Part shown: piece after piece, positions 53,345 through 58,703 of the stretch
Numbering within the stretch: position 1 is the first letter of the stretch
How the letters are laid out: every line of letters starts with the position of its first letter
Assembly (NCBI GenBank): GCA_008080565.1
Contig: VIKE01000081.1
Coordinates: 1-58,703 of the forward strand
Direction: 5' to 3'
Length of the DNA stretch: 58,703 nucleotides
From: Rhodocyclaceae bacterium
GTDB lineage: Bacteria; Pseudomonadota; Gammaproteobacteria; Burkholderiales; Rhodocyclaceae
Translations under genes and position numbers: made by a program
The notes under the pieces: model-generated
Seen by the model: only the letters and a program-made list of their open reading frames with translations
Told to the model about the DNA's origin: nothing
The model's database searches: none

Positions 53345-56106
53345 ATGGACCGCCCGCCGGTCGCCAGGTTGTCCGGAGTCAGTCACTGCTACGGCGCCGT
53401 CGTCGCGCTGGAGGCGGTCGATATTGCGCTGCCGGCCGGCTGCATGGTCGGGCTGATCGGACCGGACGGCGTCGGCAAATCGTCGCTCTTGGCGCTGGTT
53501 TCCGGGGCGCGAATGATCCAGTCCGGCAAGGTCGAGGTGCTCGGTGGCGACATCGGTGATCGCCATTTCCGCGCCACGGCGCAGCCGCGCATCGCCTACA
53601 TGCCGCAGGGGCTGGGCAAGAACCTTTACCCGACGCTGTCGGTGTTCGAGAACGTCGATTTTTTCGGTCGGCTCTTCGGTCAGGGCAAGCGCGAACGCGA
53701 GCGGCGCATCGACGAATTGCTGACCAGCACCGGCCTGCTGCCTTTCAAGGACCGCCCGGCGGCCAAATTGTCCGGCGGCATGAAGCAGAAGCTCGGCCTG
53801 TGCTGCGCCCTGATCCACGACCCCGACCTGCTCATTCTCGACGAGCCGACGACCGGCGTCGATCCGCTCTCCCGGCGCCAGTTCTGGGAGCTGATTGATT
53901 CCATCCGGGCCCGCCGGGACGGCATGAGCGTGCTGGTGGCGACGGCCTACATGGAAGAGGCCGAGCGTTTCGACTGGCTGGTCGCCATCGATGCCGGCAA
54001 GGTGATCGGCACCGGCACGCCGGCCGAACTTCGCAAACAGAGCGGGCAGGCGACACTGGATGGCGCCTTCATCCAGTTGCTGCCGGCGGAGCGCCGGCAG
54101 GCGCATCACGAACTGGTCATCCCGCCGCGGGTTGGCGATGGCGGCGTGTTCGCCATCGAGGCCGAGGGGCTGTCGCAGCGTTTTGGCGATTTCACGGCGG
54201 TCGATCACGTCAGCTTCAAGATCGAGCCGGGCGAGATTTTCGGCTTTCTCGGCTCGAACGGCTGCGGCAAGACGACGACGATGAAAATGCTGACCGGCCT
54301 GCTGCCACCGACCGAAGGCGGGGCAAGACTGTTTGGCAAGACGGTCGATGCCCGCGACCTCGAGACGCGCAAGCAGGTTGGTTACATGTCGCAGTCGTTC
54401 TCGCTTTACGGCGAGCTGACGGTGGCTGCCAACCTCGATCTGCACGCCCGGCTGTTTCATCTGCCGGACGCCCGGCGCGGCCCGCGCATTGCCGACCTGA
54501 TGGCGCGTTTCGGGCTCGAACCCTACGCCGACAAGGCGGCGGCCGATCTGCCACTCGGCATCCGCCAGCGTTTGTCGCTGGCCGTGGCCGTGGTCCATCA
54601 ACCGAAGCTGCTCATCCTCGACGAGCCGACCTCCGGCAGCCGACCTCTGGCGTCGACCCGGTGGCGCGTGACGAATTCTGGGCGCTGCTCGTCGAACTGT
54701 CGCGCCAGCAGGGCGTCACCATCTTCATTTCGACCCATTTCATGAACGAAGCCGAGCGCTGCGACCGCATTTCGCTGATGCACGCCGGCAAGGTGCTGGC
54801 CAGCGACACGCCGGCCGGGCTGTGCGCAGCGCGCGGCGTGCCGACGCTGGAAACGGCCTTCATCAGCTATCTGGAGGAGGCGACGGGCGTTGCCGGGCAG
54901 GCTTCCACGGTCAACCCGAAAAATGAGCCAAAAATGAAAGCGGCCGCGGCGCCGCCCAACACGCCGGCGGCCCGGCCCGCCGCCTTCAGCCTGCGCCGCC
55001 TGCTCGGCTACGCCTACCGCGAGGCGCTGGAACTCCGGCGCGACAGCATCCGGCTGGCCTTCGCGCTGCTCGGCTCGGTGCTCATGATGTTCGTGCTCGG
55101 CCATGGCCTGTCCTTCGATGTCGAAGGGCTGCGCTTTGCCGTGCTCGATCGCGATCAAACCCCGGAAAGCCGGGACTACATTGCCAACGTGGCCGGCTCG
55201 CGGTATTTCGTCGAGCGCCCGGCCCTGGCCGACGATGCCGATCTCGACCGCCGCATGAAGAGCGGCGAGGTATCGCTGGCCATCGACATTCCCGAAGGCT
55301 ATGGCCGCGACCTGCGGCGCGGCCGCAAGCCGGAAGTCGGCGTCTGGGTGGATGGCGCCATGCCCTACCGCGGCGAGACGATACGCGGCTACATGGACGG
55401 CCTGCACCGCGATTACGTCCGCCAGATGCTGCGCGAGGCGAGCGGCAACTACCCGGCCAAGGTGCTGGAGATCCAGTCGCGCTATCGCTACAACCAGGAT
55501 TTCAAGAGCGTCTACGCCATGGTGCCGGCGGTCATCCCGCTGCTCCTGCTGCTCATTCCGGCGATCCTGATGGCGCTCGGCGTGGTCCGCGAAAAGGAAC
55601 TCGGCTCGATCACCAACCTCTACGTCACGCCGGTGACGCGGCTCGAATTCCTGATTGGCAAGCAGTTGCCCTACATCGCTGTGTGCATGGTCAGCTACCT
55701 GCTGATGATGGGTGAGGCGGTTTTTGTCTTCGGCGTCCCGGTCAAGGGCAGCTTTGCCGCGATGACGCTCGGCGCCTTGCTTTACGTCACGGCAACCACC
55801 GGCCTCGGCCTGCTCATGTCCACCTTCACCAAGACGCAGATCGCCGCCTTGTTCGGCACCGCCATCGTCACCATGCTGCCGACCATCCAGTTCTCCGGCC
55901 TGACCACGCCGGTCGAAGCCCTTGAGGGGGCGGGGTACTGGATCGGCCAGGGCTATCCGGCGACCTATTTCATCCTGATCTGCCGCGGCGCCTTTACCAA
56001 GGGCTTGGGTTTTGCCGACCTGTGGCCGTCGCTGCTCGCGCTGGCCGCCTTCATTCCGCTGCTGACCATAGCCAGCGTCGCCTTGCTGAAAAAACAGGAG
56101 AAATAG
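53345..56106 (+). CDS. rbbA: RbbA-type ABC exporter: two ATPase domains fused to a permease, frameshifted
   Basis: The whole gene encodes about 915 residues: ATPase 1 (Walker [10 protein letters not shown] near residue 39, signature [10 protein letters not shown] near 142, LILDEP), ATPase 2 (Walker [10 protein letters not shown] near 303, variant signature [19 protein letters not shown] near 422), then an ABC-2 permease with about six helices. This ATPase-ATPase-permease order is that of RbbA/YhiH. The frame breaks at 54624-54651, where a 14-bp tandem duplication follows [10 protein letters not shown]; removing one copy restores [10 protein letters not shown]. As written, translation stops at 54745 and the permease would have to start on its own. 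Linker residues [12 protein letters not shown] contain repeat copy C. Confidence 0.88.
54624..54651 (+). repeat. 14-bp tandem duplication breaking rbbA
   Basis: AGCCGACCTCCGGC (54624-54637) is followed immediately by AGCCGACCTCTGGC (54638-54651), differing at one base. The insertion lies in the D-loop codons after Walker B of ATPase 2 and shifts the frame. The single mismatch is at a synonymous third position, which suggests two strain alleles placed side by side by an assembler as readily as a true duplication. Confidence 0.85.
54901..54940 (+). repeat. dispersed repeat copy C (in rbbA linker)
   Basis: TCCACGGTCAACCCGAAAAA, then TGAGCCAAAAATGAAAG. It encodes the linker between ATPase 2 and the permease, a site that tolerates insertion. 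Confidence 0.6.
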
Positions 56107-56107
56107 C

Positions 56108-57241
56108 GTGGTCGGCTTTTCACTGAGCAACATCTTCCGCCTCGGCCTCAAGGAACTGCGCAGCCTGGCCGCCGACAAGGTGCTGCTCGGGCTGATCGTC
56201 TGGGCCTTCTCTGGCGCCATCTACGAGGCAGCGACAGGCAGCTCGCAGCAGCTCAACAATGCCCCGGTCGCCATCGTTGACGAAGACAATTCGCCGCTCT
56301 CGGCGCGGCTGGCCGGCGCGCTCTATCCGCCGTATTTCCGTCGTCCCGAATTGATTGGGCTGGAACAGGTCGACGATGCGATGAACCGGAATTTGTACTC
56401 CTTCGTGCTGGTCATCCCCAGTCATTTCCAGCGCGACATGAGCGCCGGGCGGCACCCGGAAATCCAGCTCAACATCGACGCCACGGTGATCAGCCAGGCC
56501 TTCATCGGGGCCAGCTACATCAACAACATCGCCAGCGGCGAGGTCGGTGAATTCCTGACCGGGCGCCGCGCGGCCGAGGACACGCCGATTCGCCTGACGA
56601 CCCGGGCCCGCTTCAACCCGAACCTCACCGGCGTCTGGTTCGGCGGCGTCATGGAGGCGATCAACAACGTCACCATGCTGACCATCATCCTGGTCGGCGC
56701 CGCCTTCATCCGCGAACGCGAGCACGGCACCATCGAACACCTGCTGGTCATGCCGCTGCGGCCGTTCGAGATCATGATGGCGAAGATCTGGGCCAACGGG
56801 CTGGCCGTGCTGATCGGCGTTGCCTTCGCGCTGCTCGTCATGGTCCAGCAGATCCTGCAGGTGCCGATAGCCGGGTCGGTCGGGCTCTTTCTCGCGGCTG
56901 CGGTGTTCTATCTGTTTTCGGCGGCGTCGATCGGCATCTTCCTCGGCACACTGGCCCGCTCGATGCCGCAGCTCGGCTTGCTCATCATCATCACCATCGT
57001 GCCGCTGCAACTGCTTTCCGGCGGCGTGACACCGCAGGAAAGCATGCCGGCAGCGATCCAGAACATCATGGCCTTGACGCCGACCACCTACTTCGTTCGC
57101 CTGGCCCAGGGCATTCTTTACCGTGGTGCCGGGCTCGATGTCATCTGGCCCGATCTTCTCGGCATGACGGCCGTCGGCGCTTGTTTCTTCACCATCGCCC
57201 TGATTCGTTTCCGCAAGGCAGTGACGCAGACGCAGGTGTAA
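56108..57241 (+). CDS. ABC-2 type permease (YhhJ-like)
   Basis: A 377-residue membrane protein of the ABC-2 permease family: one N-terminal helix (VLLGLIVWAFSGAIYEA), a large periplasmic domain (residues ~40-175), then five C-terminal helices including ITIVPLQLLSGGVTPQESMP. The GTG start follows the rbbA stop by one base. With the HlyD-like and RbbA-like proteins it makes a complete tripartite-type exporter inner part; an outer-membrane TolC partner is not in the window. The substrate is unknown. Confidence 0.9.
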   Translation: MVGFSLSNIFRLGLKELRSLAADKVLLGLIVWAFSGAIYEAATGSSQQLNNAPVAIVDEDNSPLSARLAGALYPPYFRRPELIGLEQVDDAMNRNLYSFVLVIPSHFQRDMSAGRHPEIQLNIDATVISQAFIGASYINNIASGEVGEFLTGRRAAEDTPIRLTTRARFNPNLTGVWFGGVMEAINNVTMLTIILVGAAFIREREHGTIEHLLVMPLRPFEIMMAKIWANGLAVLIGVAFALLVMVQQILQVPIAGSVGLFLAAAVFYLFSAASIGIFLGTLARSMPQLGLLIIITIVPLQLLSGGVTPQESMPAAIQNIMALTPTTYFVRLAQGILYRGAGLDVIWPDLLGMTAVGACFFTIALIRFRKAVTQTQV

Positions 57242-57340
57242 ACCGCATCAGAATTTGTTGATATGCATCATGGGCTGCTCATGCCCGGGAGCGGAAAATT
57301 CAGCTGACTTGTTGCTCCATGGGAAGCGGTTCAAGTCGAT

Positions 57341-58054
57341 ATGTTTTTCCTCAGATACATCTTCACGGCGACTCTGGTCGCCGTCTTTTTTGGCCCGGCT
57401 CAGGCGGCGGAAACTGCCGAGCAGCAATTCAATTCCATTGCCCGGTTACCGCCCGAGAGCCTCGGCACCAAAATCGGGCAAGCCATTGAAGTCGATGTCG
57501 ATCTGGCCGCCAGCGGCAGCCTCGCTGTTACGGTCGTCGGCGAGCGGATCGATGTCCTCTACCGGATGGCCTTCAACCAGATTGCCGAAGGCTGGAACTG
57601 GCGTCCCTTGGCCGATCCTGCGGTCGACGACTATTACCAGTTCAAATTCCTGCCGCTGCAGTCGGTCGCCGTCGAGCGTGGCGCATACGAGCACGAGGAC
57701 AAGATCGGGACGCCGCAGCAGATGAAGGTGACGTGGCGTTACGACTATTTCCTGGCCTTCGCCAATCTCTACGATTTCTATCCGCGCAGCGTCGATGACG
57801 ACGCCGGGTTCTCGGCCAATCTACCGGCCACGCAGGCCGGGCGCGTTGGCATGCGGGCGAAGGCTCGGCTGATCGAACCGGTGATCAGCGAGAGCACAAC
57901 CTTCTGGAAGGCAACCTATGGCAAGCCGACCGATTTCACGCTGAAAAAGCGCTATCTGCTCGGCGCGCTGGAAGAAGTGGCGTTCATTGATACCGCCAGC
58001 GGCGAAGTGCTGTGCCGGATCCGGCCGGGACAGGGGCGCTGTACCGGCCGTTGA
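57341..58054 (+). CDS. secreted hypothetical protein
   Basis: A 237-residue protein that I do not recognise. It has a signal peptide, MFFLRYIFTATLVAVFFGPAQAA, so it is periplasmic or outer-membrane associated. The mature part is rich in aromatic and charged residues with beta-like alternation (QFKFLPLQSVAVERG, MKVTWRYDYFLAFANLYDF) and ends in a short basic tail with one Cys pair region (VLCRIRPGQGRCTGR). It lies 100 bp after the exporter on the same strand and may or may not be functionally linked. Confidence 0.6.
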   Translation: MFFLRYIFTATLVAVFFGPAQAAETAEQQFNSIARLPPESLGTKIGQAIEVDVDLAASGSLAVTVVGERIDVLYRMAFNQIAEGWNWRPLADPAVDDYYQFKFLPLQSVAVERGAYEHEDKIGTPQQMKVTWRYDYFLAFANLYDFYPRSVDDDAGFSANLPATQAGRVGMRAKARLIEPVISESTTFWKATYGKPTDFTLKKRYLLGALEEVAFIDTASGEVLCRIRPGQGRCTGR

Positions 58055-58070
58055 GTGAGTTATGCAGGGC

Positions 58071-58514
58071 TCAGCGATAGACCAGTACCGGCACCTTGGA
58101 GTGGGTCAGTACCTTGTTGGTCTCGCTGCCGAGCAAAAAACCGCTGATGCCGCGGCGACCGTGGGAGGCCATGAAAATCAGGTCGCAGCCGGATTTCTCG
58201 GCGGCTTCGATGATCGCTTCGTAGGGGACGTCGCTGGTGGCGGCTGCCGTGCTGCACTGGACGCCGGCATCGGCGCACATTTTCTCGACTTCACCGAGAT
58301 ATTCACGGGCTTGCTGGTCGGCCAGCTCGGCGAATTTTTCGGGGGTCGTCGGATCGATCAGGGCGCCTTCGCCGAAGTAGGCGATGGGATATTCCGGCTT
58401 GGCGAAAAATACGGTGATTCGGGCGCCGGCTTCCTTGGCAAAGGAAACCGCGCGTTGTGCCGTGGCGCGCGAGAGTTCGGAGCCGTCGGTCGGTACGAAG
58501 ATATGCTGGAACAT
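58071..58514 (-). CDS. universal stress protein, UspA family
   Basis: A 147-residue single-domain UspA protein. The N-terminal strand HIFVPTDGSELS and the C-terminal ATP-binding motif GRRGISGFLLGSETNKVL (G-x2-G-x9-GS pattern) are complete, so it is of the ATP-binding type. Such proteins support survival under starvation or oxygen shifts. It is convergent with the secreted protein gene and diverges from the gene at the window end. Confidence 0.92.
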   Translation of the reverse strand: MFQHIFVPTDGSELSRATAQRAVSFAKEAGARITVFFAKPEYPIAYFGEGALIDPTTPEKFAELADQQAREYLGEVEKMCADAGVQCSTAAATSDVPYEAIIEAAEKSGCDLIFMASHGRRGISGFLLGSETNKVLTHSKVPVLVYR

Positions 58515-58597
58515 GCGTAACCTCCTGAAATGGTCTGCTGGCGTTGCGTTCCGCCTTGTTGAGGTTCATGCTACGCCAAGTCGGGAGGAATGAAAAC

Positions 58598-58703
58598 ATG
58601 CGTCTCGGATTTCTCGGAGCGGCCGGTGAAGTGACTGGTTCCTGCACCTTGGTGGAAGCGGGGGGCGCCCGTTTTCTGGTCGATTGCGGCATGTTTCAGG
58701 GCG
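58598..58703 (+). CDS. metallo-beta-lactamase-fold RNA-processing-type protein, 5' end only
   Basis: The first 35 codons read [20 protein letters not shown] and then [11 protein letters not shown], the typical opening of beta-CASP / 'MBL fold with RNA-specificity domain' proteins. GGAGG lies nine bases before the ATG. The zinc-binding HxHxDH motif lies beyond the window end, so function cannot be checked. Confidence 0.8.
   Translation, partial: MRLGFLGAAGEVTGSCTLVEAGGARFLVDCGMFQG

Noticed and set aside
54600..54760. Programmed ribosomal frameshift linking the rbbA ATPases to the permease
   Set aside because: No slippery heptamer or downstream structure is seen, and the 14-bp duplication fully explains the shift.
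1..58703. CRISPR arrays, insertion sequences, prophage or toxin-antitoxin genes
   Set aside because: I looked for regular spaced repeats, transposase or integrase motifs and small paired genes and saw none.

Overview
The window joins two genomes. From base 1 to about 13.3 kb it reads as an alphaproteobacterium of the Caulobacterales (Brevundimonas-like): GC-rich codons, a TonB-dependent receptor with a classic N-terminal box, and an alphaproteobacterial carA and 5' half of carB. From about 13.3 kb to the end it reads as a betaproteobacterium close to Rhodocyclales (Dechloromonas/Azonexus-like): the order carB-greA-DUF4149-yhbY-rlmE-ftsH-folP-glmM-tpiA-secG-tRNA-Leu-nuoA..N is the usual one there. 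The switch lies inside carB, in one of its most conserved stretches. The simplest reading is a chimeric (metagenomic) contig; homologous recombination is the less likely alternative. Taxon names are inferred from protein character and gene order, not from a search.

Layout. 0.2-12.6 kb (alpha part): a small hypothetical gene; a minus-strand run of FkbM methyltransferase, carA, APC permease, Rieske oxygenase and an unrecognised gene; a plus-strand run of secreted alpha/beta hydrolase, HAD hydrolase and TonB-dependent receptor; a secreted beta-lactamase-fold hydrolase (minus); rraB-like; carB. 15.8-23.3 kb: beta housekeeping genes (transcript cleavage, ribosome assembly and modification, membrane proteolysis, folate, peptidoglycan precursor, glycolysis, secretion). 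23.4-37.8 kb: all fourteen nuo genes of respiratory complex I, closed by a strong terminator, then a Nudix hydrolase. 38.5-41.4 kb: B12-dependent ribonucleotide reductase (minus) behind a tandem NrdR-box pair. 41.6-46.1 kb (minus): ackA, MaoC-pta, a tyrosine-phosphatase-like gene, a kinase-fold-like gene and fabI. 46.3-51.4 kb: hoxFUYHW, a NAD-linked bidirectional [NiFe]-hydrogenase with its endopeptidase. 51.5-57.2 kb: a ComB-like phosphatase and a YhiI-RbbA-YhhJ type exporter. The end holds an unrecognised secreted protein, a UspA protein and the start of a metallo-beta-lactamase-fold protein.

Physiology. The beta part combines complex I, a Hox hydrogenase that exchanges electrons between NADH and H2, and a phosphotransacetylase/acetate kinase pair giving ATP from acetyl-CoA. 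This suits an organism that switches between respiration and fermentation; the oxygen-independent ribonucleotide reductase fits.

Two points stand out. First, a dispersed ~35-40 bp repeat with core GCTACGGTCAACCGGAAAAA occurs seven times, only in the beta part: two copies are intergenic and five lie in coding sequence, in unrelated reading frames. I do not recognise it. Second, the window carries an unusual number of short lesions: an internal deletion in ackA, a 14-bp tandem duplication breaking rbbA, a tRNA-Leu that stops in its T arm, an amino-terminally shortened NuoI, an APC permease lacking most of TM1, and a frameshifted TonB receptor. Together with the carB junction these suggest that several may be assembly faults, so the affected genes should not be taken as biologically broken without reads.
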